From Halostreptopolyspora alba (GTDB taxonomy: Bacteria; Actinomycetota; Actinomycetes; Streptosporangiales; Streptosporangiaceae), in the NCBI GenBank assembly GCA_003725585.1, contig RJMB01000013.1, forward strand, positions 1 through 64,000: a stretch of 64,000 nt of DNA. Reading direction: 5' to 3'. The position numbers and the translations under genes were made by a program. Below the pieces are notes generated by a model. That model was not told the origin of the DNA. It made no database searches and saw only the letters and a list, made by a program, of their open reading frames with translations. Below, in pieces: positions 25,097 to 33,831 of the stretch (within the stretch, counting starts at the first letter, position 1; the number at the start of each line of letters is the position of its first letter).

Positions 25097-26593
25097 TCAT
25101 TGCGCGGTGGGGAAGTTCAGCTCACTGTCGGAGGGCCGGTTGACGCGTGGCCAACGGCTGGTGACGACCTTGGCCCGGGTGTAGAAGTCGACGCCCTCGG
25201 GCCCGTGGATGTGCTTCTCGCCGAACAGCGAGTCCTTCCAGCCGCCGAACGAGTAGTGCGCGGTTGGCACGGGGATCGGCACGTTGACGCCGACCATGCC
25301 CACCCGGACGCCGCGGTGGAATCGGCGGGCGGCCTCGCCGTCGCCGGTGAACACCGCGGTTCCGTTGCCGTAGGGGTTGGCGTTGATGAGCGCGATCGCC
25401 TCGTCGACGTCCCGGCTCCGGACCACGGACAGCAGCGGGCCGAACACCTCGTCGTCGTAGACCTCCATGCCGGGCTCGACGCGGTCGATGAGGCTGGGGC
25501 CGACGAAGAAACCGCCCTCGTGGCCCTCGACGGTGACGCCGCGGCCGTCGACGACGACGTCCGCCCCCTGCTCGGCGCCGCTGGAGACGTAGCTCGCCAC
25601 GCGGTCACGCGCCTGCGCGGTGATCAGCGGGCCCATCTCGGTGGCCGGGTCATGGCCGGGACCGACCCTGATCGCCCTGGCCCTGCTCTCCAGCGTCGAG
25701 ACCAGGGCGTCGCCGGCCTCGCCCACGGCCACGGCCGCCGAGACCGCCATACACCGCTGTCCGGCGGAGCCGTAGGCGGCCGCGGTGAGCTGGGTCGCGG
25801 CGAAGTCGAGGTCGGCGTCGGGCAGCACGACGGCGTGGTTCTTCGCCCCGCCCAGGGCCTGGACGCGCTTGCCGGTGGCGGTGGCGCGCTCGTGGACGTA
25901 CCGGGCGACGGGGGTGGAGCCGACGAACGAGACGGCCTCGACACCGTCGCTGTCCAGCAGCCCGTCGACGGCGTCCCTGTCGCCGTGCACCACGTTGAAC
26001 ACCCCGTCGGGGAGTCCGGCGTCGGCGTAGAGCTGCGCGACGAAGGTGGACGCCGAGGGGTCGCGCTCGCTGGGTTTCAGCACGAACGTGTTCCCGCACG
26101 CGATGGCGATCGGGTGCATCCACAGCGGCACCATGACGGGGAAGTTGAACGGTGTGATCCCGGCGACGACGCCGAGCGGCTGGCGGTAGGAGAAGGAGTC
26201 GATGTCCCCGGAGATCTGGTCGGAGTAGTCGCCCTTGAGGGCGCTGGTGATGCCGCAGGCGAATTCGACGATCTCGCGGCCGCGTACGATCTCGCCGCGC
26301 GCGTCCTCGACCACCTTGCCGTGCTCCGCGCAGACCAGCCGGGCCAGCTCGTCCTCGTGCTCGACCAGGAGCTCACGCAGCCGGAACATGACGCGTGACC
26401 GGAGGGTCAGCGAGGAGTCTCCCCACGACTCGAACGCCTCCGCGGCCGCTGTGACGGCCGCGTCGACCTCGGACCGTCCGGCCATCACGACCTCGGCCCG
26501 CTGCTCGCCCGTGGCCGGGTTCCAGACCGGTGCGGTGCGGGTGGCCCCGGCCGGGGTGAACGCCCCGTTGATCCAGTGCTGAATGGTCCTCAT
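25097..26593 (-). CDS. iolA: CoA-acylating methylmalonate-semialdehyde dehydrogenase
   Basis: 498 residues, standard length for IolA/MmsA. Converts malonic semialdehyde to acetyl-CoA and CO2 with CoA and NAD. Seen: PFNFPVMVPLWM, KPSERDPS, the CoA-dependent GGAKNHAVV in place of the usual Glu-containing ELGG, and the catalytic Cys in GSAGQRCMA. The loss of the general-base Glu is the family hallmark of acylating enzymes. GGAGGACG precedes the ATG. Next to iolD (21 bp) in the operon. Confidence 0.95.
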   Translation of the reverse strand: MRTIQHWINGAFTPAGATRTAPVWNPATGEQRAEVVMAGRSEVDAAVTAAAEAFESWGDSSLTLRSRVMFRLRELLVEHEDELARLVCAEHGKVVEDARGEIVRGREIVEFACGITSALKGDYSDQISGDIDSFSYRQPLGVVAGITPFNFPVMVPLWMHPIAIACGNTFVLKPSERDPSASTFVAQLYADAGLPDGVFNVVHGDRDAVDGLLDSDGVEAVSFVGSTPVARYVHERATATGKRVQALGGAKNHAVVLPDADLDFAATQLTAAAYGSAGQRCMAVSAAVAVGEAGDALVSTLESRARAIRVGPGHDPATEMGPLITAQARDRVASYVSSGAEQGADVVVDGRGVTVEGHEGGFFVGPSLIDRVEPGMEVYDDEVFGPLLSVVRSRDVDEAIALINANPYGNGTAVFTGDGEAARRFHRGVRVGMVGVNVPIPVPTAHYSFGGWKDSLFGEKHIHGPEGVDFYTRAKVVTSRWPRVNRPSDSELNFPTAQ

Positions 26594-26614
26594 TGTTTCG
26601 TCCTCCGGGACGCG

Positions 26615-28504
26615 TCACAGGTAGTGGCGCTGGGTTCGCTTGTGCAGGTCGTAGCTGGCGCGGGCGTCGTTGGTGCTGTCCAACTCGGAGACCTCGCTGA
26701 CGGGCACGTCCCACCAGCCGCTCGACGGTGGGCCCGGTGCCTTCGGGTCGGTTTCGACGTGCACGACGGTGGTGGTGTCGGCGGCGCGGGCGCGCGTGAT
26801 GGCCTCGCGGAGGTCGGCGATCCCGTGGGCCTTGATCACCCGGGCGCCGAGGCTGGCCGCGTTGGCGGCGAGGTCCACGGGCAGCACGTCGCCCTCGAGC
26901 AGCCCGGTGTCGGGGTCGCGGTAGCGGTAGCTGGTGCCGAACCGTTGCGAGCCCAGCTCCTCCGAAAGGGAGCCGATCGAGGCGAACCCGTGGTTCTGCA
27001 CCAGGACGATGACGACCTTGACCCCCTCGGAGACCATCGTGACGATCTCCTGGGCCATCATCAGGTAAGACCCGTCGCCGACCAGGACGACCACCTCGCG
27101 GTCGGGGTCGGCCAGCTTGACGCCGGTCCCGCTCGCGATCTCGTAGCCCATGCAGGAGTAGGCGTACTCGACGTGGTACGCCTTCGGGTCGCGCGCCCGC
27201 CACAGCATCTGCAGGTCACCTGGCATGCTTCCGGCGGCGTTGATAACGACGTCGCGTTCGTCGAGCGTGTCGTTGAGGGCGCCGAGCACCGCTGTCTGGG
27301 CGGGCAGCGGCCGGTGGTCGGCCGCGAAGCAGGCGTCGGTGTTCCTGACCCAGTCGCGGGCCAGCGCGCGGGCGCGGTCGCGGTGGGTCGGCTCGACCTG
27401 CCACCCGTCCAGCTCCCGGCGCAGCGCGCGGAGTCCGGCCCGGGCGTCGGCGACGAGCTGGTACGCCGCGTGCTTGGCGGCGTCGAGCCGCGCCACGTTG
27501 AGGTTGACGAACTCCACGTCCGGGTTGAGGAAGGCGGTGTGGCTCGCGGTGGTGAAGTCGCTGTACCGGGTGCCGACACCGAGTACCACGTCGGCCTCGG
27601 CGGCCAGGGTGTTCGCGCTGCGTGCCCCGGTGGCGCCGATGCCGCCCACCGCGCAGGGGTGGTCCCAGGGCACAGCGCCCTTGCCGGCGTGGGTGTCGGC
27701 CACCGGGATGCCGGTCTCCTCGGCGAACGCGCGCAGCTCCTCGGTCGCCCGGGAGTAGACGGTGCCCCCGCCGGCGACCACCAGTGGCCGGCGCGCCCGG
27801 CGCAGCACGGTGGCGGCGCGGGCCAGCGCCTCGGGGTCGGGTTCCGGGCGGTCGACGTGCCACACACGCTCGCGGAAGAACCCCTCGGGCCAGTCGTGCG
27901 CCTCGGCCTGCACGTCCTGTGGCAGGCACAGGGTGACCGCTCCGGTCTCGGCGGGGTCGGTCAGCACGCGCAGGGCGGCGAGTGCGGCGGGGACGAGCTG
28001 TTCGGGGCGGGTGACCCGGTCCCAGTACTTCGACACGGGACGCAGCGCGTCGTTGACCGTGACGTCGCCGCCGCGGGTGTCCTCCAGCTGTTGGAGAGCG
28101 GGGTCGGGGGCGCGGGTGGCGAACATGTCGCTCGGCAGCAGCAGCACCGGAACCCGGTTCGTGGTGGCCAGCGCGGCGCCGGTGACCATGTTCGTCGAGC
28201 CGGGGCCGGTGGAGGCGGTGCACGCGAACGCCTGCAACCGGTCCCGCATCTTGGCGTAGGCCGCCGCGGTGTGCACCATGCCCTGCTCGTTGCGGGCGAG
28301 GTAATAGGGCAGGTCCGCCTCTTCGGTGGTGGCGGCCTGCAGCAACGCCTGGCCGAGCCCCGCGACGTTGCCGTGGCCGAGGATGCCCCACACCGCGGGC
28401 ACCAGGCGGTGCCGCTCGCCGTCGCGCTCGCTGTACTGCGCCGCCAGGAACCGCACCAGGGCCTGCGCGGTCGTCAGGCGGATGGTCGCGCTCACCGCCG
28501 TCAC
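26615..28504 (-). CDS. iolD: 3D-(3,5/4)-trihydroxycyclohexane-1,2-dione hydrolase
   Basis: 629 residues, ThDP-dependent ring-opening enzyme that turns the diketone into 5-deoxy-glucuronate. ThDP features: catalytic Glu in ARNEQGMVHTAAAYAK, the GDGSYLMM...(N) metal-pyrophosphate motif, and TASTGPGSTNMVTGAALA, typical of the acetolactate-synthase superfamily. Start is GTG 28504, overlapping the iolB stop by 4 bp (GTGA), which suggests coupled translation. Confidence 0.95.
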   Translation of the reverse strand: MTAVSATIRLTTAQALVRFLAAQYSERDGERHRLVPAVWGILGHGNVAGLGQALLQAATTEEADLPYYLARNEQGMVHTAAAYAKMRDRLQAFACTASTGPGSTNMVTGAALATTNRVPVLLLPSDMFATRAPDPALQQLEDTRGGDVTVNDALRPVSKYWDRVTRPEQLVPAALAALRVLTDPAETGAVTLCLPQDVQAEAHDWPEGFFRERVWHVDRPEPDPEALARAATVLRRARRPLVVAGGGTVYSRATEELRAFAEETGIPVADTHAGKGAVPWDHPCAVGGIGATGARSANTLAAEADVVLGVGTRYSDFTTASHTAFLNPDVEFVNLNVARLDAAKHAAYQLVADARAGLRALRRELDGWQVEPTHRDRARALARDWVRNTDACFAADHRPLPAQTAVLGALNDTLDERDVVINAAGSMPGDLQMLWRARDPKAYHVEYAYSCMGYEIASGTGVKLADPDREVVVLVGDGSYLMMAQEIVTMVSEGVKVVIVLVQNHGFASIGSLSEELGSQRFGTSYRYRDPDTGLLEGDVLPVDLAANAASLGARVIKAHGIADLREAITRARAADTTTVVHVETDPKAPGPPSSGWWDVPVSEVSELDSTNDARASYDLHKRTQRHYL

Positions 28505-29391
28505 CTCCCCTTCCCGTTCGCGGTGTAGAGCGGCAGCCGGGGGTCGATCTCCTGGTCCTCCCAGGTCCGCCGGATCCAGCCGTGCGCGGGGTCGTCGCGG
28601 ATGAGCCAGGCTCGCTCGGTGCCCGGACCGGCCATGACGTTGAGGTAGTAGAGGTGGTGGCCGGGGGTGGCCATGGACGGGCCGTGCCAGCCGTGCGGGA
28701 CCAGCACGACGTCCTCACTGCGGACCTCGGCGAGCACGTCGATCGGCCGGTCCGGCGTGCCGTAGACCCGCTGGTAACCGGCGCCCGGGCCGTGCGGACC
28801 GGGGGCGACCTCGAAGTAGTAGATCTCCTCCAACGCGCACTGGGTCTCGGTGAACTCGTCGTGCTTGTGCGGGGGGTAGGACGACCAGTTCGCGCCGGGG
28901 GTCAGCACCTCGCAGGAGATGAGTCTGTCGGCCTCGAAGGTCTGGGGGGTGCAGAAGTTGTTCACCTGGCGGCTGCACTGCCCGGCGCCACGCAGCTCGA
29001 CCGGGACGTCCTCGGCCGGCCCGTAGCGGGGGGCGAGCCTGCGGTCGCAGCGTGCCGACGGCAGCGCGAACCGGCCGCCGTGCTCGCTGCGCACGGTGGC
29101 GCTGACGTCGCGGGGCAGGTAGGCGAAGTCGGTGACGCGGGAGAACACGTCGTCGCGCCCCTGGATCCCGAACACCCGGCCGTCGCAGCGCACGGTGCAG
29201 CCGCCGTTGAGGGGCAGCACCAGCATCTCCTCGGTGCCGGTCTCGATCTCCGTGGCGCCGCCCGCGGGCAGTTCGAGTACCCGCAGCCCGGAGAAGTCCC
29301 AGCCGGCGGACTCCGGCGTGACCGTGGTGCGGTAAGGGCCGGCGGCGGTGCTGCCGGCCGGCAGGTGGTGCGCGCTGGTGGAACGGGTCAC
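28501..29391 (-). CDS. iolB: 5-deoxy-glucuronate isomerase
   Basis: 296 residues with the double-cupin fold of IolB. Metal ligands are visible in SYPPHKHDEFTETQCALEEIYYFE, and a further His in VPHGWHGPSMATPGHHLYYLNVM. It isomerises 5-deoxy-glucuronate to 2-deoxy-5-keto-gluconate. It is overlapped by 4 bp at both ends: with the aldolase-like gene upstream (29388-29391) and iolD downstream, so all three are probably coupled. Confidence 0.95.
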   Translation of the reverse strand: MTRSTSAHHLPAGSTAAGPYRTTVTPESAGWDFSGLRVLELPAGGATEIETGTEEMLVLPLNGGCTVRCDGRVFGIQGRDDVFSRVTDFAYLPRDVSATVRSEHGGRFALPSARCDRRLAPRYGPAEDVPVELRGAGQCSRQVNNFCTPQTFEADRLISCEVLTPGANWSSYPPHKHDEFTETQCALEEIYYFEVAPGPHGPGAGYQRVYGTPDRPIDVLAEVRSEDVVLVPHGWHGPSMATPGHHLYYLNVMAGPGTERAWLIRDDPAHGWIRRTWEDQEIDPRLPLYTANGKGR

Positions 29392-30263
29392 AGCAACCTC
29401 GCAGCGGTGTCAACAGCGGTTACGACGTCGTCGTCGGCGGGGTACAGCAGCGACCTGCCGACGACGAGGCCCTTCACGGTCGGGATCTCCAGGGCGGCGG
29501 CCCATCGGGCGTAGGTGGTTTCGGGGTCGGCCGCGACCTCGCCGCCGAGCAGTAGCGTGGGCAGGGAGGAGGCGGCCACGACCCGCTCCATCTGTTCCAC
29601 GACGGGCACCTTCAACCAGGTGTAGGCCGAGGCGTTGCCGATTCCCGAGGCGATGGACACGGCGCGGACCATGGCCTCGGGGGTGAGGTCGTTCTCGACC
29701 CCGGAGCCTCCACGGTGCGCGATGAACGGCTCGACCATGGCCACGAGCCGGGCGGCGTTCAGTTCGTTGACGGCCCGGGTGCAGCCCGCGAGGGTCGAGG
29801 CGGTGCGGTCGTCGTCGTAGTCGATGCGCAGCAGCATCTTGCCGCCGTCGAACCCGGCCGCCCGCAGAGCGGCGGCGTCGTAGGCGGTGAACCGGTCGTC
29901 CAGTTCGAACGTGGCGCCGGCGAGGCCGCCGCGGTTCATCGAGCCGATGACGGTCAGCCCGTCGAGCGCGCCCAGCAGCAGCAGGTCGTCCAGGATGTCG
30001 GCGGTGCCGAGGACGCCGGTGACCCCCGGGCGGGCGAGCGCGACGCACAGCCGGTCGAGCAGGTCGGCGCGATTGGCCATGGCCATGGGCCGGTCGCCCG
30101 ACCTGAGCGCGCCGCGTGCGGGGTGGTCCGCGGCGATGATCATCGCCCGGCCGTTGTCCCCCACCACGGAGGTGGGGCCGGCTCGGCTGGCGGCCGCGCG
30201 GGCGATGGCCTGGGGGTCGTTGACCCGGATGTCGACGATGTCGCGGAGCCGATCACCCGTCAT
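29388..30263 (-). CDS. Cgl0159-type (beta/alpha)8 aldolase-like protein
   Basis: 291 residues. Segments MIIAADHPARGALRSG, GMLLRIDYDD-like MLLRIDYDDDRT, and LLLGGEVAADPETTYARWAAAL resemble the class I aldolase-like proteins of Corynebacterium and Streptomyces inositol clusters. No classical class II IolJ or DeoC gene is present, so this is the best candidate to cleave 2-deoxy-5-keto-gluconate-6-phosphate. That assignment is inference from context. It overlaps iolC by 11 bp and iolB by 4 bp. Confidence 0.82.
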   Translation of the reverse strand: MTGDRLRDIVDIRVNDPQAIARAAASRAGPTSVVGDNGRAMIIAADHPARGALRSGDRPMAMANRADLLDRLCVALARPGVTGVLGTADILDDLLLLGALDGLTVIGSMNRGGLAGATFELDDRFTAYDAAALRAAGFDGGKMLLRIDYDDDRTASTLAGCTRAVNELNAARLVAMVEPFIAHRGGSGVENDLTPEAMVRAVSIASGIGNASAYTWLKVPVVEQMERVVAASSLPTLLLGGEVAADPETTYARWAAALEIPTVKGLVVGRSLLYPADDDVVTAVDTAARLL

Positions 30264-31281
30264 AGCCGGCCTCCTGAAGTTTCGTCTCGACCTCGCTGAC
30301 CACCGGCATGGCGTCGGAGCAGGCGAGGCGGGAGGCGACGATGGCGCCCGCGGCGTTGGCGAACCGCATGGTGCGCTCGCTGGGCCAGCCCGAGAGCAGC
30401 CCGTGGCAGAGCGCGCCGCCGAAGGCGTCGCCCGCGCCGAGCCCGTTTACCACGTCCACGGGCACCGGCGGGACCCGTACGGCCCCGGTGCCGTCGACGG
30501 CGAGCACGCCTTCGGGGCCCTGCTTGACCACCGCCAGCTCGATCCCCAGCTCCTTCGCCGCGTCGGCGGCGGCGTCGGGGGCACCCCGCCCGACAGCGGT
30601 CTCCCATTCGTCCAGGTTTCCCACGGCCACGGTGGCGTGCGGCAGCGCCTCGGCGACCCACGCGCGCGCCTGCGCGCGTGACTCCCAGAACATGGGCCGA
30701 TAGTCGAGGTCGAGAACGGTGGTCCCGCGGCGCCCGCGGGTCCTGAGCGCCTCGAGGGTGGCGGAGCGGCTGGGTTCCCGGCACAGCCCGGTGACCGTCA
30801 CCCACAGGACGCGTGCCGCGCGGATCGCGTCGCGGTCGAGCTCGTCGGGATGGATCTCCAGGTCGGGTGCCGTTGGCTCGCGGTAGAAGTACAGGGGGAA
30901 GTCGTCCGGTGGGAAGATCTCGCAGAACGTGACCGGGGTGTTCAGGTCGGGAACGGCGCTGACGAACCGGTCGTCCACGCCGTAGTCGCGCAGGGCCCGG
31001 TGGATGAACCTGCCGAACGGGTCCTGTCCGGTGCGGGTGATGACGGCGGACCGCCATCCGTAGCGGGCGGTGGCCACCGCGACGTTGGTCGGGCTGCCAC
31101 CCAGGTACTTCCCGAAGGAGCGCACCCGATCCAGACCCACCCCGACCTGTTCGGGGTAGATGTCCACGCCTACGCGCCCCATGGTGACCACGTCGAAGCT
31201 GGCGCCTCCGGCGCCAGCGAGGTGGCCCTCGCCGCTGTCGTCGGCGCCCTGGCGCTCGCTGGCTCGCACGTGAACCTCCAT
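30253..31281 (-). CDS. iolC: 5-dehydro-2-deoxygluconokinase (PfkB family)
   Basis: 342 residues with PfkB/ribokinase signatures: GRVGVDIYPEQVGV near the start, KYLGGSPTNVAVATARYG and the C-terminal NGLGAGDAFGGALCHGLL containing the catalytic Asp. It phosphorylates 2-deoxy-5-keto-gluconate. First gene of the operon; its start faces the LacI regulator across a 170-bp region with two operators. The first 25 residues (SERQGADDSG...) are unusual; the true start may be later, near the ATG of MGRVGVDIYP. Confidence 0.92.
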   Translation of the reverse strand: MEVHVRASERQGADDSGEGHLAGAGGASFDVVTMGRVGVDIYPEQVGVGLDRVRSFGKYLGGSPTNVAVATARYGWRSAVITRTGQDPFGRFIHRALRDYGVDDRFVSAVPDLNTPVTFCEIFPPDDFPLYFYREPTAPDLEIHPDELDRDAIRAARVLWVTVTGLCREPSRSATLEALRTRGRRGTTVLDLDYRPMFWESRAQARAWVAEALPHATVAVGNLDEWETAVGRGAPDAAADAAKELGIELAVVKQGPEGVLAVDGTGAVRVPPVPVDVVNGLGAGDAFGGALCHGLLSGWPSERTMRFANAAGAIVASRLACSDAMPVVSEVETKLQEAGYDG

Positions 31282-31337
31282 CGTTCGTGAAATGCCGGGC
31301 CGCGGGTCCGGCGGTGCGCGGTACCTCGCTGTGGGGG

Positions 31338-31363
31338 CTGGAGCGCTCTACTGGAGCGCTCTA
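31338..31363. promoter_or_regulatory. Two tandem LacI-type operators of the inositol operon
   Basis: CTGGAGCGCTCTA occurs twice in direct succession (31338-31350 and 31351-31363). Each copy centres on the palindrome GAGCGCTC, the core of known LacI-family sites such as CebR. They lie between iolC and the divergent LacI gene, directly downstream of a TATAAG (31370-31375, minus strand), so binding would block leftward transcription. A minus-strand TTGACA at 31399-31404 is too far (23 nt) for a normal promoter with that -10. Confidence 0.8.
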
Positions 31364-31451
31364 GTATCGCTTATAGTGATTCAGGTCATATCTCCGTGTG
31401 TCAATATCCTGGTTACCGGTGTGATTGGGAAGAACGAAACCGGAGGCCGCC

Positions 31452-32546
31452 ATGGAGCCCCCCGTTCCCGGGTCTGACGGCGCCGAAGGCCGCGTCAGAC
31501 GACCGACCATGGAGGACGTAGCGGCACGGGTCGGGGTGTCGCGCTCCCTGGTGTCCCTGGTGTTCCGTGACGCCCCCGGCGCCGGCCCGCGGACCCGCGA
31601 GCGGGTGCTGCGCGCCGCCGCCGAGATCGGCTACCGGCCCGACAGCGCGGCGCGGGTGCTCGCCCGCAGCCGCAGCCGGGTGCTCGGCGTGCTTCTCACC
31701 GTTCGCAACCCCTTCCACGCCGACCTGGTCGAGGCCATCTACCCCGAGGCCGAGCGGCTCGGCTACGACGTTGTGCTCTCCGCGGACGCGCCCACCCGCA
31801 GCTCGCACAAGGCCATCGAGACCCTGCTGGGGCACCGCTGTGAGGCGGTCATCCTGCTCGGCCCCACCGCGAGGCCCTCGTTTTTGACCAGCGTGCTGCG
31901 GCGGGCCGTTGTGGTCTCGGTGGGCCGCCGGTTCCCCGGGACGGGGGTCGAGACGGTACACACCGCCGAGGCCCGGGGGATCCGCTCGGCCGTCGACTAT
32001 CTGACCGCCCTGGGACACCGCGAGATCGTGCACATCGACGGCGGGAGCAACGCTGGCTCCCCCGAGCGCCGGCGGGACTACCGCGCCGCCATGCGCCGCA
32101 ACGGGCTCGCGGACGAGATCCGGGTCCTGCGCGGCGACCACACCGAGGAGTCGGGCGCCGTGGCGGCGCACCAGCTGCTCTCCGAGGATCGACTTCCGAC
32201 GGCCGTGCTGGCCGGAAACGACCGCTGCGCCATGGGCTTCCTGGACGCCGTGTCGCGGGCCGGCGTGGTCGTGCCCGATGATGTCTCGGTGGTGGGGTTC
32301 GACGACATCCCCTCCGCGGGGCTGTCGCACATCGCGCTCACGACCGTGCGCCAGGACGTTCCCGGCCTGGCCAGAGCCGCGGTGGAGCTGGCCGTCCACC
32401 GGCTGGAGAACTCCGCGGAGCCGGGCCGGGAGTCCGTACTCGACCCCGAGCTGGTCGTGCGGGAGACGACGGCGGCGCCACGCGGCACCACGGCCACCCG
32501 CCCGCCGCGACACGAACCGGACCGTCTCGCACCGAGCGTGCGATGA
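31452..32546 (+). CDS. LacI-family transcriptional regulator
   Basis: 364 residues. The N-terminal helix-turn-helix TMEDVAARVGVSRSLVSLVF is followed by hinge helix DSAARVLARSRS and a periplasmic-binding-protein-like sensor domain (LGVLLTVRNPFHADLV, LLGHRCEAVILLGP, NDRCAMGFLDA, VVGFDDIPSAGLSHIALTTVRQD). It probably represses the inositol operon by binding the two operators upstream. The ATG at 31452 is used because GGAGG stands 5 nt upstream; a TTG at 31425 is open but lacks such a site. Convergent with the second inositol-type dehydrogenase. Confidence 0.93.
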   Translation: MEPPVPGSDGAEGRVRRPTMEDVAARVGVSRSLVSLVFRDAPGAGPRTRERVLRAAAEIGYRPDSAARVLARSRSRVLGVLLTVRNPFHADLVEAIYPEAERLGYDVVLSADAPTRSSHKAIETLLGHRCEAVILLGPTARPSFLTSVLRRAVVVSVGRRFPGTGVETVHTAEARGIRSAVDYLTALGHREIVHIDGGSNAGSPERRRDYRAAMRRNGLADEIRVLRGDHTEESGAVAAHQLLSEDRLPTAVLAGNDRCAMGFLDAVSRAGVVVPDDVSVVGFDDIPSAGLSHIALTTVRQDVPGLARAAVELAVHRLENSAEPGRESVLDPELVVRETTAAPRGTTATRPPRHEPDRLAPSVR

Positions 32547-32598
32547 GGCGGTGTCACACATCGTGGTTCTCCCTCCCCTCACTGGTGTCCGGGCGGTC

Positions 32599-32636
32599 GG
32601 TGCGGCTACCCCGGACGGACCTCGCTGAGCCGCACC
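32599..32636. terminator. Possible bidirectional terminator overlapping a stop codon
   Basis: GGTGCGGCT (32599-32607) pairs with AGCCGCACC (32628-32636) over 9 bp with a 20-nt loop, in the gap and 3' end of the convergent pair LacI regulator / dehydrogenase. Confidence 0.35.
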
Positions 32637-33613
32637 GCGCGGCCCTCGCGCATCGAGCGGTCGGCGGCCTCGGCCACGAGCACGGCCTCCAAGGCGTCCT
32701 CCACCGTGCACGGGCTCGGGGCCTGATCCTTGGCGACGCGCAGGAACTCGGCGATCTCGGCCTCGTAGGCGGGGGTGAAGCGGGGCCAGAACTCCCGGAA
32801 CGGCTCGCCGCGCGGGAAGTCGGCCCCGGGTTCGGCGGACACCAGAGCGGAGTGGTCGTCCAGGCCGACCGCGACCGTCCCTTCTGAGCCCGCCAGTTCG
32901 AGCCGGACGTCGTAGCCCGCGCCGTTGTAGCGCGACCCCTGCAGGGTGACCACGGTCTGGTCGTCCATGCGGAGCACGGCGGCGGTGGTGTCGACGTCTC
33001 CGGCCTCGGCGAAGTATGCGGCGCCCCGGTTGGCGCCGAACGCCGTCACCTCCGTGAACTCCCGGCCGGTCACCCAGCGCACGGCGTCGAAGTCGTGCAC
33101 GTGGCAGTCGCGGAAGATGCCGCCGGACTGCGGCACGTAGCCCGCGGGCGGCGGGGCGGCGTCGCAGGTGACCGCGTGCACCCGGTGCAGCTCGCCGAGG
33201 GAGCCGTCGCGCAGCGCGCGTCGCGCCCGGGTGTATCCGGGGTCGAAGCGGCGCATGAACCCGATCTGGACGGGGACGCTCGCCCGCGTGACCTCGCGCA
33301 GCACCTCGACGGTCCCGGGGACATCCGGCGCCACCGGCTTCTCGCAGAAGACCGGGATGCCCGCCCGCACCCCGGCGGTGATGAGCGCGGGGTGCGCGGT
33401 GGTCGCCGCGGCGACCACCAGGCCGTCGAGGGCGCCCGGGGCGAGCAGGGGGCCTATGTCGTCGACCACCGTGGCCTCCACGGTCGCCGCGACGTCGGTG
33501 GCCCTTTCCCGATCGACGTCGCTGAGCACCAGCTCGGTGACGTCCGGGCGCGCGGCGAGCGCCGCCGCGTGGGACGCCCCGATCCGCCCGGTGCCGACGA
33601 GGCCGATCCGCAT
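32606..33613 (-). CDS. Second Gfo/Idh/MocA dehydrogenase, inositol-type
   Basis: 335 residues, similar to the first iolG: GLVGTGRIGASHA Rossmann motif, CEKPVA segment with the Lys, GFMRRFDPGYTRARRAL, and RDCHVHDFDAVRWV with the Asp/His pair. Substrate could be another inositol isomer or a related polyol; the family also includes deoxygluconate oxidoreductases, so this is uncertain. Its own promoter, TTGACA-17-GAGAAT, lies upstream in the gap shared with the GntR gene. It is transcribed away from that gene. Confidence 0.9.
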   Translation of the reverse strand: MRIGLVGTGRIGASHAAALAARPDVTELVLSDVDRERATDVAATVEATVVDDIGPLLAPGALDGLVVAAATTAHPALITAGVRAGIPVFCEKPVAPDVPGTVEVLREVTRASVPVQIGFMRRFDPGYTRARRALRDGSLGELHRVHAVTCDAAPPPAGYVPQSGGIFRDCHVHDFDAVRWVTGREFTEVTAFGANRGAAYFAEAGDVDTTAAVLRMDDQTVVTLQGSRYNGAGYDVRLELAGSEGTVAVGLDDHSALVSAEPGADFPRGEPFREFWPRFTPAYEAEIAEFLRVAKDQAPSPCTVEDALEAVLVAEAADRSMREGRAVRLSEVRPG

Positions 33614-33674
33614 ATCCGCCCACCTCCGGTCCGCAGTGCGTTCGTCCTGTTCCCTGTGTCACAGATGGGCATGA

Positions 33675-33703
33675 TTCTCGCCTCACGGGGAACCACTGTC
33701 AAT
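33675..33703 (-). promoter_or_regulatory. Sigma70-like promoter of the second dehydrogenase
   Basis: Minus-strand TTGACA (complement of 33698-33703) and GAGAAT (complement of 33675-33680) are separated by 17 bp, the ideal spacing. The -10 ends about 60 bp before the start codon. Confidence 0.6.
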
Positions 33704-33750
33704 AAGTTGTCTTTACATATTTACGTCATGATCTGCCATCAATTCAGGGT

Positions 33751-33778
33751 GCTCCGGCTAGACTGGAGCGTCCGGAGC
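33751..33778. promoter_or_regulatory. Inverted repeat before the GntR gene
   Basis: GCTCCGG (33751-33757) and CCGGAGC (33772-33778) flank a possible -10 box TAGACT (33759-33764). The inner CTGGAGCG resembles the half-sites at 31338-31363. It could be an autoregulatory GntR site or a weak LacI site. Confidence 0.35.
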
Positions 33779-33831
33779 GCACCCCGTGGGAGCGACGGGT
33801 GACCCGGCTCCCCTCTGCAGAACGGAGACCC

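Noticed and set aside
31370-31404. Canonical promoter TTGACA...TATAAG for the inositol operon
   Set aside because: The two boxes are 23 bp apart, too far for a normal sigma70 promoter, so it is kept only as a note, not as a promoter feature.
31413-33686. Long minus-strand frame covering the LacI regulator and the second dehydrogenase
   Set aside because: It runs antisense to LacI and out of frame with the dehydrogenase; composition is Arg/Gly-rich with no domains.
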